A DNA stretch of 64,000 nt from Ulva prolifera. Its lineage: Eukaryota > Chlorophyta > Ulvophyceae > Ulvales > Ulvaceae. The notes beneath the pieces are model-generated. The model worked only from the letters and a program-made list of their open reading frames with translations, had not been told where the DNA came from and did no database searches. The stretch is from NCBI GenBank assembly GCA_023078555.1, contig CM041196.1, positions 2,976,001 through 3,040,000 of the forward strand, read 5' to 3'. Both the position numbers and the translations under genes were made by a program. Of the stretch, positions 24,001-35,314 are shown in pieces; position 1 is the first letter of the stretch, and every line of letters starts with the position of its first letter.

Positions 24001-27000
24001 CGCTTGGCTCGCAATCAGAGGCGGCGGGAAGGCGGCGAGCTGCGCTGCAGCCGAGGTGGCTGGAGAGGCAACGGCTGGCTGGTCCGGTAGCGCATCCAGC
24101 GCCGCGGGGGCTGCTCCAGCAGCCCTTGCGGACTCTACAGGAGGGGAAGATGAAGGCGCAGGGGGCGCAGCAGCGGCTTGAGCGCTTGCCATGTCAGCTA
24201 CGGGCTCTCCTGGCCGCCCTGAGGCAGCGTCCACAGCGTCGAGCGGCGGCGTGCGCAGCGTGGGCGCGGCGATGACGGTGTGGGGGCCCCGGTCGCCCTG
24301 GGCCGCAGTGTGCGGCTTGCCACCGGTGTCGGCGCCTTTGCCAACCCATGGCGCCGAGCGCCGAGAGACGGCCGCCCGCTTCGGCGCTCCCGTCATGTCT
24401 GATGCTCCAGCAGCCACCTGTGGTGCTGCAGCGACAGCCTGCGGCGCTGCCGGCAGCAGCAGCGGCTGCTGCACCGGCGGCGCGGGGGCGACGGGGAATG
24501 TCTGCGAGGCCACGCACGCGTGTGCGAGGACGTGTGGCGTACTGGCTGTGACCCCAGCCGCATACGCACCAGCCGCGTCCGCGCCCGCTGCTATGGCGGG
24601 GCCGGTTTCCACCTGCGGCGCATGCACTGAGCCGTAGCTGCGGCTGCGTCGGCGTGAAGTTTCCGTGAGGGACCGTGAGAACCCCCGCTCCCCACCAGCC
24701 GGCTTTGTCACCGTCCGCCGCTCGTTGCCACCACCGGAGGCCGCAAACCGCATCGCCGCCCCCGGGGGACCGTCCTTCTGCCGGGGCTCAACAGAGGATG
24801 GCCGGGACGGCCTCTGTGGCCGGCGCCGCGGCCGCACGGGCGCCCAACCAACCGCCCCCGGCTCCTCGTCATCGTCCGGCATGTCTGTCGGCGCCGGTGG
24901 CTGCGGTGGCGGCGGCTCGCCGCGCGCTTCCGCCGCGATCGGCGATCCCGCCTTAACGGAGTCTGCGGGCACAACGGCCGAGACTGGCCCGACCGCACTG
25001 GCGTCCGCAATGACAAACTGCGGGCTGCTTGCGCCGGCAAACTGCGGCACGGCGGACGCGACATCGCTGGTCTCGGCCGCAGGCACGTCGGCGTGTGCGG
25101 GTGGGGGTGGGGGCTCAGCCGGTTTGGCCTCCTTGGCATCTTTCGCCTTTTTGCGCCGCCGCGGCTTGGAGGAGGTGCCGGCATGCTGGCGGGTGATCAT
25201 CGCCGGGTCAGTTGCGCTGGTGCCGGCAAGAATGAGAAACATGTTGTTTGGCCGCGCGTCCGCCTCCGGGGCCTGCATGCGTGCGCGTGCCTGCGGCGCT
25301 GTGCAAAGGCATATGTGCATGCGAATGATTCTGCATGCGAGTCAATCTGCTGGTGTGATCACATCGAGATGCTGACACCTCCGCACGGCTCTCGAGAGGC
25401 GGCCTGAGCATGCGGAAGACCACCTGCGAGAGCAATCTCATGGGGTGTGGTAGGATGCACGTTTGCTCAGCATCGTCTGGCGAGTTCAGGTCAACACGGA
25501 AGTTACACAGTACCGCTGCGCAAACAGGTCAGCTGTGTATCGACAACGGCAGCACAGAAGCTTGCAATCTCTGGCCCACGCTAGATGAAGCCGCCGGGGA
25601 TGTGACGGCCAGAAAAACCTGTGTCCGCCAGACCACCCAATCGCCGTTCAGGAAGTGCGGTGCGCACACGCACACACCACACGACCAAGTTTGCTTGTAC
25701 AGCATATTAGACTGATAGACAGCTAGCAGTCGCTGTGTATGTCAAACGAGACATCGCCTCATCACCCTCGTCAGCCCCAAAGGATCTCACAGCGCTACAG
25801 CATGCAAAGACGGCGTTGTACCACATGCATGGCAAGCACAAGGCAGGGGCGCACCCGTGTGGCAGCAGAGGCACTCTCTACAGATCCAGACTGCTGCATC
25901 GCCGGCGGCGTCACGGCCACGGGTGTAGACGTACCCGAGCGCCTGCGGGGAGCCGGCAGGGGGGGTGGCGGCGGCGGCGGCATGAAGCTGCCGCTTGACG
26001 CGGGCCGCGACAGAGACCCCTGAACGGACTCCGGCGGCGTGCTCGCCGCCGTCATGAAGCTGTCGGACTTCTCCGGCGGCCCGGCCGTGCCGACGTGTCC
26101 GAGGCGCAGCGAAGACGCCCCCGGGGACGCGGCCACGGTGCGGGGGGTGCCGGCCGCCGAGGGGGTCTCCGTCAGGTCCGTGCGGGGGGTGTCCACGGGG
26201 CGGGGCGGCGTGACGAGCGCCGGCAGCGACGGGTGCGAGGGGCTGTTCGAGATCTCGAGGTCGGACGCCGACGGCAGGCGGTGCACGGAGCGGAAGGCCG
26301 GCAGCGACATACGCGTGGACCCCGGGAGGAGGGGAGAGCTCGCGGTACAGTGCGCGGCGCCGGCAGACGAGTTCATGGAGCTCGACACTGCAGGAACTGC
26401 AGGTGTTGAGGGCTCTGGTGTCTGCCACACCAGGATGTCGTCGCGTCGATGCAATGCAGCTGCCCTGTGTCAGAGTCGGTGACGGCAGGCAGCAGACCCG
26501 CTCAGCTCGACTTGACGGCGATACCTTGTTACGCTGAGGCGCAGTGGCGTGCAATGCGTGGAGCTCTAGAGTCGTTCGCGTAAGCTTGGGGGCAAGCATG
26601 GACGGTGCTGAGGTGGCATAGCCCGTTTGTGTATCACAGTGCGCTCCAAGGAGTCAGGCAGAGAGAGAGGTAGCACGAAACGAGCCACAGACTCCACCAT
26701 ACGCGTCCACGGCATACAACAAAAGCAGTGCAATTGTGTAGCTCTCAAAACAAAGCAAGAACGGAATGTCACGCAAATCGGGCGTGCGTGACGCTGGCAA
26801 TATGCAGCCGAGGCTTGCGTGGCATGCATGGCGACATCGATGAACGTAAGGCTGCAGAGCGCTTCCAAGACAACAGTTGCAGTTGTGTCATCGTATAATG
26901 CGTGTAAGTGCGTGTGGCGGTAGTGCATCGACTGGCAGAGCTCTGCAGAGGTCGCACGTCGTCTCGAGTAATTGACAATTGGTTGTGCTTTCTGTGTCGT

Positions 27001-27863
27001 GGTATCCCCGTCGTGGGCGGCGTCCGCTTCTTTCTGCGCCCCGAACTTGCCCTTCATGTCGAACATGTCCAGGATCTGCAAATAAGGTCGACAGTGAGCT
27101 GCTTCCATGATGGTCTTGTACAGCGACATGCTGCGCGTGCTGGACAGGCCGAGCGTGGCATGTCACTAAAGTCACACAGAAGATGTTGGGGAAACATAGC
27201 TCTTTACTGTGTCATCCGCAAGATGAGATGCTGCGCTGTGGACACGCCAAGACATTGTCAAACATGCGTCATCACTACGCAACGAAAACATCGAAGCCAT
27301 CTGAAGCGCCGCGATGGGAGTTCCGGCGTGTACATGCTGCTGCATGAAAACAGTGCACACCTGTCCTAGCCTTTCCATTTCGAGCTTGTGTTGGTCGATT
27401 TCTGATGGCCTGGAAGTATCTGTGCTTCGACGAGGTGGCACCAGCGACTGTCCAGATACATGAGCTTCCATCATTTCGTCCACTGTTGAATTTTGAAAGT
27501 GTTTCGGCTTTCCCGAATGATTGGATTTGGAGGATCGTAGATTATGCGAGTGTGCTGAAAGGGACGACGCTGTAGAGCCAGATTTGCGCAGGCTTCCGGA
27601 CTTGCGCCCTGACAGCCTCTGCTACATGTGCGAAAAGTAAGCCAATGACAGAAGTGGACGTTTGCTGTTGGGATGGATTCCCCAATGACCAGCCGAGCGC
27701 ATGAGGAGCACACCTTGATCTTGACGCCATGTTTACCAACTCTCTGACCACGCTTGCCATGAAAATCTTCTTCCAAAGCTTCTGCATGAGTGTACTCTTG
27801 ATATTCGTCTGCATCTTCGTCCTCGCCACTGGGCGGTGCATCTGGAATTGGCTTCGGAGGCAT
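12013..27863 (-). CDS. Giant multi-exon protein with C-terminal kinase domain
   Basis: About 2,740 codons. The ATG at 27863 opens MPPKPIPDAPP; the stop is at 12013. Exons: 27863-27714, 27621-27361, 27075-26958, 26387-25855, 25272-22264, 21980-21409, 21066-20901, 20595-20329, 20036-19627, 19334-19136, 18734-18486, 18136-18044, 17815-17621, 17117-16911, 16454-16253, 15753-15707 (candidate), 15498-15183, 14642-14394, 14119-13730, 13336-13115, 12766-12537, 12160-12013. All phases agree except around 15183/14642, where a small exon or other border is missing. Residues 1-354 are Ser/Arg-rich. Exon 5 alone codes about 1,003 Ala/Pro-rich residues. Residues 1358-2210 look helical (LVLERLERFIALDD, QQLNNACYIIRSLV). 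The kinase has VAIKWINV, TVMEWLPNGSV, GIAHRDLEPWN, IIDFGDSLD, LYLAPEV and ATDIWTLGVVFW. HRD and DFG are intact, but the loop Lys is Glu. The family of the first 2,200 residues is not recognised. Confidence 0.8.
12353..12365. repeat. Poly-G tract in intron
   Basis: A run of G (C on the coding strand) lies in the last intron of the giant kinase gene. A longer run of about 19 G at 12510-12528 sits 9 bases inside the same intron, just after the donor that follows exon 12766-12537. Confidence 0.8.
12510..12528. repeat. Poly-G run of about 19 bases beside a splice donor
   Basis: On the coding (minus) strand this is a C-run directly after the donor GTGTGCTTCC of the exon ending at 12537. Similar C-runs follow donors at 20329, 18486 and 62716 and in a MOCS3 intron. 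Confidence 0.85.
17121..17284. repeat. Minisatellite, about 12 copies of a CAGTTACGCACC-like unit
   Basis: Imperfect tandem copies of 9-15 bases share the core CAGTTACGC or CAGTTACAC. The array abuts the 5' edge of the exon 17117-16911 of the giant kinase gene, so on the coding strand it fills the last 165 bases of the intron up to the acceptor. Copy lengths vary by whole CACC or CCA blocks, typical of slippage. Confidence 0.9.
20307..20323. repeat. Poly-G tract (one A) beside a splice donor
   Basis: On the coding strand a C-tract follows the donor GTGCGC of exon 20595-20329 of the giant kinase gene. Confidence 0.75.
21201..21254. repeat. GTTTAC/GTAAAC inverted and direct repeats
   Basis: 21201-21220 is an inverted repeat with 9-base arms (TGTAAACCA) around TT. 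It is followed by further copies of GTTTACAGTAAACC, themselves self-complementary. The cluster lies in the intron between exons 21980-21409 and 21066-20901 of the giant kinase gene and is much richer in A/T than its surroundings. Confidence 0.8.
21311..21400. repeat. Three perfect 30-base direct repeats next to a donor
   Basis: Units 21311-21340, 21341-21370 and 21371-21400 are identical and abut the donor of exon 21980-21409. A partial fourth unit (21401-21406) overlaps the donor itself. On the coding strand the 30-base unit is a multiple of three without stops, so reading through would add a ten-residue hydrophobic repeat (ALMLPPVLCC). Confidence 0.9.
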
Positions 27864-28786
27864 GTCACAGCGCGAGATCACCAGTGAATAAAAAACTGGC
27901 ACAGAAGAAGTAATAAAAGGAACTCAAGTGTGTTCTAGTCAAAAGTAACTTCTGATCTACGGGGAAAAGGGCACGATCAGGTGCAAGCGTTGCCAGAAGT
28001 GCGGAACGGTCTGTGCAAGCCGCACACAGGGGTGCAAGCGAATTTGAGCTTCCGAGAAGCAAGTATGTGGTAATTTCTATCTGATATCAGGTGGAAGGTT
28101 GCTTAGCATCCTTTGATCGCATGGCATGGTTGCAATTTGAAGACTTGCAATCGGAATGCGCCCAGAGAATTGCAGCGAAGGAGAGACTCTGAGAGCTCCA
28201 GCGCATATGGTTGCAATGGGGAAGCGAATACGAGGCATCACTGTCTGGATCGTGCTGTGCTGTGTTCTCAGAGCTAGTGTGTGAGGGTGTGAAGTGTAGA
28301 TTTGGGTCACGCGGTCGGCATTTTTGGGCCCAGCGTCGCGAGACCGGAGCCACTAAATCGCACAGCTGATAGCGGCACGTCGACTCGAAACAGCCATGCA
28401 TCTGCAGATACTGCACTCAACACCAAGATGCGATATCGGCCACAATATGCGGACGCATGAAAGTTCTCAGTTGATGATTCAAGTTCCTAGCGCGCTGCAG
28501 CGTCTTGTCATGCTCACGTCTGACAGAACGCGGCACGTATGCATGGTCGTCACGTACGAGAGCAGATGCGCAGGCATCACATCCCGAGACATGGCACTTG
28601 GCAGCCAACGCCCAGACTTGCAGCCATGATACTGGAAAGTCAACGGCATGAAAAATCAATCGACGTGAATTGAACATGATGGCTGCCTACGCCAGCAGGA
28701 AAACAAAAACGTTCGCTTGTGCAGGCCAGCCTGAATTGGTGTCTGATGTTACAAGAACTTGCTACAAATTGAAACAGCCCAGCTGA
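27864..28786. promoter_or_regulatory. Presumed promoter region of the giant kinase gene
   Basis: This 923-base spacer separates the uL22c 3' end from the ATG of the giant kinase gene on the same strand. No coding frame is supported. On the minus strand a TGTAA at 28753-28749, 34 bases after the uL22c stop, is a likely poly(A) signal of that gene. No TATA box or named factor site is claimed. Confidence 0.45.
28749..28753 (-). terminator. TGTAA poly(A) signal after uL22c
   Basis: TGTAA on the minus strand lies 34 bases after the uL22c stop. This pentamer is the usual chlorophyte polyadenylation signal. Confidence 0.55.
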
Positions 28787-30386
28787 TCACTTCGCCTCAG
28801 CAACCTTGATGGTGATGTGTGATGTCCTCTTCATGATGCGGAAAGCCCGGCCCTGTGCACGGGGGCGGAAGCGCTTCATCGTCGGGCCCTCGTCACAGTA
28901 GCACTCTGACACATACAGCTTGGACTTCCGCATGCCCAGGTTGTGCTTGGCGTTGGCGCCAGCTGACAGCAGCACCTTGAGGATGGGCTCGGTGGACCTG
29001 CAGCAGCAACACTGTGAGAGCTCGTGGTAACGCATTGTATACACAGGCAGAGGGCTACATTGATTGCCTGCAACACCGAAGCTGCGGGGCCTCCTGCATT
29101 TCTCGCCTCGGACATTCGCCTATGTTCTGAAATGGGGGCGTTGGGACCTTTGGTAGCAACTGATGGGCTGTGTGACACAAAGCTGTAGGCGAAGGATCAA
29201 ATGTGCCTTGGCAGCCGTGGACTGCCTCCCTGCGCAGCGGCAGTGCAAGCACAGCAGCACACATGAATACAATGCAGGATCTGAACGAGACACTGCTGAC
29301 CGTTACACCATGGAGACTGCCTCACACTCGGGCACGGCGATCTGCTTGAAGGTACGCCCAACAGAAAACTGGACTAGCATTACTGTGATGCCAGGTATGA
29401 CCTCCACATTGCTGGACCTTAGAGCCTAGCACACGTCACTTGAGATGTAACATGCAAAGACCCGCAATTGCATTTTGGTGTGACCTCAGGCACTGTGCGG
29501 GGCCACTCAATTTGGCTCTCGCCAGAACACACACATTCGACTGCAAGGCGAAGATGAGCTAGATGATTGAGCAAGACGTGACTTTCACTCATGATTCAAT
29601 CAGGCTAGAGATGCGAAAAAAGTACACAATAGCAACACCCAGAGGATCACTGTTTGTGAATTGACTGGAGGAGTGGAGACAACAGCCATGCAAGATGAGG
29701 ATCAATGAGAGTCGAGCCATGGGAATCTGAAGACCTCGCTGCTCCATTCAGCCATGGGAATTATGTTAAATCTGCAGATCCAGCAAGGCTCCCAGAAGAA
29801 AGGGCTGCTGGCAGCCACAGGCCAGAAGGACGACTTGATCATTCCCACAAGACCCAGCTTGTGCAAAAACATAGCGAGAGTGTGTGTGCGAATGCATCGG
29901 AGTGACTGCGATTGAAAAGCTCAAACCAGGCTGGTGCCTGCGCGACCACAGCAGTATCCCAACTGCGGTCGGGGAAAGAACCAGCACTGCCGAATGGCGC
30001 GACACAGACAGAGTTTATAGCTCTTTTCGTCAGCCTGCCGCACAGGGAGAGCATGCTGAGATGGTGGAACAGAACGTGTTGCAGCCGGAGGCGCACCGGT
30101 ATGGCAGGTATGTCAGAATCTTGAGCGCGTCCTCGTAAGATCTTCCCCTGATGCAATCCAGAACTCGTCGGATTTTAGATGCTGAGCCTCTTTGGAAGCG
30201 TAGTATTGCGCGAGCCTCTTCGTCCCCTGCGAAGCCATCGTCGGCCTCGACCACGGGGTCGGCAGCTATTTGCGGCTCTGCAGCAGCAGCACGAACTACA
30301 ACTTGGGATCTGCTAGCAACGAGTGGCCGCGCTGCTGCCCTCTGCGGGCATGCTGCTCGCAGTGTTGTTGGCCGTGCACACAACAT
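28787..30386 (-). CDS. RPL22: Chloroplast 50S ribosomal protein L22 (uL22c), nuclear-encoded
   Basis: Component of the plastid large ribosomal subunit lining the peptide exit tunnel. Two exons, 30386-30097 and 28997-28787, join in matching phase and give about 166 residues with a 1.1-kb intron. The N-terminal 40 residues are rich in Ala/Arg/Ser without acids ([20 protein letters not shown]), a plausible transit peptide. The mature part reads [20 protein letters not shown], then [46 protein letters not shown] and [13 protein letters not shown] at the end. These match the bacterial/plastid uL22 core from end to end. The gene is divergent from the MOCS3-like gene, with start codons 411 bases apart. 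Confidence 0.95.
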
Positions 30387-30797
30387 CCTGAATAGTTCAC
30401 CGATCGGGCAAAGAAAGTTGCTAGACTCGGGGCTTGTCTAAACGTTAAAGGGAAATTGTGTACGGAATCCTCAATGCTATGGTTCTGACAATATGCCAGG
30501 CTGTTTTTCCACCGCAAAACTGTGGCACGTGCAGACACTTGTGGCGTTTCAGGCACAGATTCCTGTAGCCACCTGGGCAGAGCGGGCGTACTGCTATCGC
30601 GGCCGATGATGACAGTGAACACCGGCAGGGCTCCGCCGCGCGCCGGCAGCAATTCAACAACACATCACTGACACACCAGTCTTGCGCCTGCAAATTTTTT
30701 CATTGGAGCACCTGCGGGCTCGTGCTTCAGCTCGCCCGGTACCTAGCGATCTTCCCGGCAACTGCGCTATACAGAATTCTGTGCTCGACATACAGCC
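30387..30797. promoter_or_regulatory. Shared divergent promoter of uL22c and MOCS3-like gene
   Basis: Start codons at 30386 (minus) and 30798 (plus) face away from each other, leaving 411 bases for both promoters and 5' leaders. The region reads as non-coding on both strands. I saw no TATA box or repeat I would name. Confidence 0.65.
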
Positions 30798-33700
30798 ATG
30801 ATGGCGTCCACCGGTACAGATGTAGACTTATCCAAGTCGGATCTGGAACGATACGCACGACATGTTTCTCTTCGCGGATTTGGTCCGAAAGGTTCGTGTC
30901 GCTTGCTTGCTGCAGGCAGCACCTGTACATCGAGTAGCCTTGCATTGATGCATCTCTTTCAAGTCGAAGACTTATCAGATGTTGCTACACGCCACAACCC
31001 CGAGACATCCATCACTTTCCATCTACATTCGCAGCCAGCCAGGCGCTGAGCCGGGGATTGCATGTTTACGATGCAACGCCAGCGCGTGCACAACCTCCTA
31101 GACCCGATCACAGGGGGCCTTTCGACTGTTGAAGTGGCTTTACCTCATCTTGAGTGCCTGATGCAGGCCAGGAGAAGTTGTGCAACGGAAGCGTGCTGGT
31201 GGTGGGTGCTGGTGGCCTTGGTTGCCCCTGCGCACTGTACCTGATCGCCTCAGGTATCTCCTCTCCTCATCAACACCAAGATACCCTGGCCTAGTAGAAT
31301 GCCTTACAGGTCAGCGTGCTCGCCGTGCAGGTGTTGGACGAGTTGGAATTGCTGACTCGGACACCGTTTCCCTGGACAACCTCCACCGCCAGATTGGCCA
31401 CACTGAAGCCCGCGTGGGCACCCACAAGACTGCTTCACTCCGCTCAGCAGCTTCGTCCATCAACTCTGTCCCGGACGTCTGCACTCACGACGATGGCGTC
31501 ACTCCCCACAACGCACTTGCTCTGTGCCGCCAGTACGGCGTGGTTGCGGACTGCAGTGACAATCCATACACCCGGTACCTCGTCAATGACGCTTGTGTTC
31601 TAGCTGGCGTGCCTCTGGTCTCTGCTGCAGCCGTCGGCACGGATGGACAGCTGTCGGTGTACGGGCACGACGGTGGGCCATGCTACAGGTCAGCCCGACT
31701 TCCCACTTCGCCTCCTGCACTGCTGCCATGCACTCCCATGCATCACATCTCCGCAGGTTCAATCACAAGGCACGCCAGCGCTACACGCATGTTCACTGGT
31801 GTGCGAATGGCGGGCCTGGTGGGGCATTGAACAGCCCAGGTCTGGACCACATCAGAGCACCTTTGCGCTGTTCAGCCATACGCACCCCAGGGATGTAATC
31901 GCTGGCTACACCATGCACCCACACGTACCCCTCGCCACCGTCGCACACATCAAATGGCCGCCAAGTCGTTGCATACCATTCCCACAGCATCAACACACTC
32001 GTCCACAGGGCACGACAGCTATAGCGCAGGCCCACTCGGACATGCCACACGCAGCAGTGACCGGTTGTCTGGAGAACCGAGGCCAGCGGCTGCTGCTGCA
32101 GGTGCATCTACCCGGAGTGTCCGGCCCCCGCGCACTGCAGCCGCTGCGCAGACGCCGGCGTGCTCGGCCCCGTGCCCGGCGTCATGGGCACCCTGCAGGC
32201 GCTTGAGTGCATGAAGCTCCTCAGCGGCGTCGGCGAGCCGCTGTCGCAGGTGCGGCCGCCCACCGCCTCCGCAGCGCTGCCCTCGCCCCCCCCCCCCCCC
32301 CCCCCCCCTGCTCGCCACCTCTGCAGCGGCCCAGCACACCGCCTCGTCCTCTGCAGGCATCCGGTAAAACTGGCCGCTTCTGGCTCGTAGCCGCACGCCC
32401 CGTGTGCGTTGTAGCCATGTCAACTCTGCCATTTCAAACACTCGCGTTGGCAAGCTTGTAGTTTGTGCGATTGCGGGGGATGTTTGTCGCTCAGGCTCGG
32501 AGGCACAGGCCGATGCGTGCGTGCATGCATCGCCACGCGACACCCATCTGCAGCCGTGCAGAGCATGCAGACACGCAAGGGTGGAACTGGCCGTGCCGTG
32601 CCGTTCCCCAGCAGCCCCAGAGCTGGGTCACGCGGATTCGCACTCACGCATCAGCCCTCACGCAGCCGTGTCTCTCAGTCCATGGCAGCTGCACTCTGTT
32701 CTTGACAAACACCCGTTCGTTCACCGTTGGCAAAGCCCCGGTCCGTTGCTTGCGCCGGCCGGCATGATGACCGCGTGAGCCACAACATACATGTTTGAGG
32801 TTGACAACGCTGATGCACATCTGGGCCTACAGGCCCTATTGATATACGACGCCCTGAGCACCCGCTTCACGAGGGTGCGCCTGCGGCCACGCCGGCCGGA
32901 CTGCGCCGCCTGCGCCCCAGACTCCCAGCTGCGCAGCACCGAGGGCGGCCCCGCAGGGTACGACTACGCCGCGTTCACCGGCGGCCACGCCCCCGTCGAA
33001 GGGGGGGCCGCGGAGGACTCCGCCGGGGCCGCGCCGGGGCCGCGCCGCATCACCGCCGCGGAGCTCGCGGCGCTGATGCGCCGCAGCACAGATGCGTGTT
33101 GCGGCGGTGGTGCGGCGGAGTCGGCGGGTGGCGGCGGCGGCGGGGGCGAGAGTGGCGCCGGGGGCGCCAGTGCGGGGGTGCTGCTGGTGGACGTGCGGCC
33201 CCGGGAGTTGTTTGAGGCAGCGAGGATACCCGGCGCCATGCATGTGGCCATGCGAGAGGTGCGGCTGCAGCGCTCTTCCCGCCCCAGGGCTCTTTTGACT
33301 AGTGCCGCTGCCGTCGCTGCCAGCCTATCTCACGTTGCACTGGCACAGCCTCTGCCCTTGTGAGTGACCTGTGTGTGGCGCATGTCTCGTGTCTATTCTG
33401 GCATCTGTGCTGACTTCTGGCAGCTCGGGCGATGCATCCATCGAGCGAACGTGCAGTTCATCTGGAGCTTTGCCATGCATGTTGCGCACGCAAACGCCGA
33501 CTTGCTGCGGGCCGTGTCACCGTCCCCAAGCTCGTGACTGGCCTTCCTGCCCTTGTCTCAAGCATGCAGGTCTGCTTCAATGGAGGGGCCACCACGTTCA
33601 GCACGGGCACACCCTCCACGGTTGCAACTGGTCTCACAAGGAATGCTGAACCTGCGGCCGAAGTAGATGTTGCTGTTGAGCGTGACACCACGCCCCGTGT

Positions 33701-34064
33701 GTGCTGCAGCATTCTAGAGTTGGGCCGTCGATTCTAGAGTTGGGCCATCGGCATGTGGGAGCATTGCAGCAACCACGCAGCTACCTCCTCCGTTGCTGAG
33801 GATTGGGCTTACTGACGCCTCGGCGTCTCGGGGTGCCCGGCCTGGATGCGAGATGCTGGTGTCGTGCAGGTGGACAAGAGGGCAGGGGAGGTGCAGCAGC
33901 AGCAGGAGGCTGGGGCGACTGTGGTGGTCATGTGCAGGCGCGGCAACGACTCACGGCAGGCTGCGGAGCAGCTCCGGCAGCTGGGTGTGGAAAATGTGGT
34001 GGACCTCGTTGGAGGCGTGCATGCCTGGGCAGATGAGATCGACTCGAGCATGCCCAAGCTGTGA
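30798..34064 (+). CDS. MOCS3: MOCS3/UBA4-type E1 adenylyltransferase-sulfurtransferase
   Basis: Adenylates and sulfurates the C-terminal Gly of ubiquitin-like carriers (URM1 for tRNA thiolation, MOCS2A/CNX7 for molybdopterin) in the cytosol. Six exons agree in phase: 30798-30891, 31167-31253, 31331-31688, 32102-32249, 32833-33258 and 33870-34064, 435 residues complete. [15 protein letters not shown] leads into the nucleotide loop [12 protein letters not shown], then [13 protein letters not shown]. The zinc site uses [14 protein letters not shown] and [19 protein letters not shown] is the E1 crossover region. The C-terminal rhodanese domain starts at [13 protein letters not shown] and holds the active-site loop [12 protein letters not shown] Gly/Ser-rich stretch of about 20 residues separates the E1 and rhodanese parts. 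TGTAA 11 bases after the stop fits polyadenylation. Confidence 0.95.
32286..32308. repeat. Poly-C run of about 23 bases in MOCS3 intron 4
   Basis: The homopolymer lies 36 bases inside the intron after the donor GTGCGG that follows 32249. Confidence 0.85.
33712..33752. repeat. Two tandem copies of a 20-base unit
   Basis: ATTCTAGAGTTGGGCC plus CGTCG or CATCG is repeated twice in MOCS3 intron 5; the copies differ by one base. Confidence 0.85.
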
Positions 34065-35314
34065 AGTAGCGACCTGTAACGTTTACGCTGAAATGACTGT
34101 GAACTAAATCATCGGCCAATTGCGGTTTTGGAGCGAGATGCTTGTTTTAAGCAGGACTGAAGGTTCAAACGCACAAACTTCAATATCTGTAAAAACCCAT
34201 GTGCTGGTGTATGTCTTGTATCAGCCGTACAGCTCAAGCATGTTGTCGTGTCTACGTTCACACAAAGTTAACATTGGCGCAAAGCTACTGAAGAAATGCT
34301 AGCTACACAGTTGCTTAACTGCTGCATTCAGTACGGTATGGCTTGCCTCACAGGGCCCGATGGGTAACTGGGTGTATGGCATCGGCGTACGACATGCTGG
34401 AAAGCCTACAGCAGGCTTGTGGCAGCCTCAAGATGAATCCACAAAGCAGCAGGTGTGCAGAATCTAGACATGGCTGCATGCTGTGGATGTTCACGCCCAG
34501 CTTCATGCCATTACATCACTGCTGTGGCTAGCACTACCGACTGAACATGCTCTCCGCGATGGCGTTGACTTACCAGTCTAAGCCAGCAACTTCCATCTAG
34601 AAACAAGACAGCAAAGCTGATCGATAGCTGCCACTTGTGCGTGTACCTCAGCAGTACAGCAAGGAGGGACGGACTCTAAACTACAATCATGTCGATACGA
34701 GCAAAGAGCAGCACAGCACCACATGTTTGCTGCCAGAGCCATCAGGCTGCCACCAGTCGGTCGTTGATGACTCGTAAGTGATAGCGCGTGCACAACATAC
34801 TGAGCATGAATATCTACTGAGTTGGACCGTGTGTGCTTGGTCAGAACGCTTTGTTGTGATGCTTGGTGCTCCGCCATCAGATGGCCCAACCTGTGGTGCC
34901 TTCTTTACAAATCAAATGGAGCGTGAACAAGTGCCACGGCTGCTCAAACAGGCTCAGCCTGCTACCATTGCTGCTCAAATACTATCAGCCGGACACTACA
35001 GTAGTCTCAGCCGGAAACCAAAGTTGCCTGGTACACGTGTGCCTGTCTGTTGATGCCTGCCCACCGCTCTCACCATGGCGAACCATGGTCCTATGGGACT
35101 GACATGCCTCACATCTATTCTCACGAAACTGGCTGGAAACTCGACGTTGAAGCAGTAATGCCATCGCTGGCATCGATCGTGGGGCGTTGTCGGCTGTGGT
35201 CTGGTCATGTTGCGGACGCAGTTGTTGGTGGACCAAGAGCCACCAATGGGCAGAGATAAGCTCGACCACCGAGACATGTTCTACACACAGATCAAGTAGC
35301 ATTCTGAGACTTGC
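34065..35314. other. Intergenic stretch between convergent 3' ends
   Basis: This lies between the stop of the MOCS3-like gene (plus) and the stop of the methyltransferase-riboflavin kinase gene (minus). TGTAA at 34075-34079 (plus) is a likely poly(A) signal. Short frames on both strands show no family likeness. Confidence 0.5.
34075..34079 (+). terminator. TGTAA poly(A) signal after MOCS3-like gene
   Basis: TGTAA begins 11 bases after the stop codon at 34062-34064. Confidence 0.5.
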
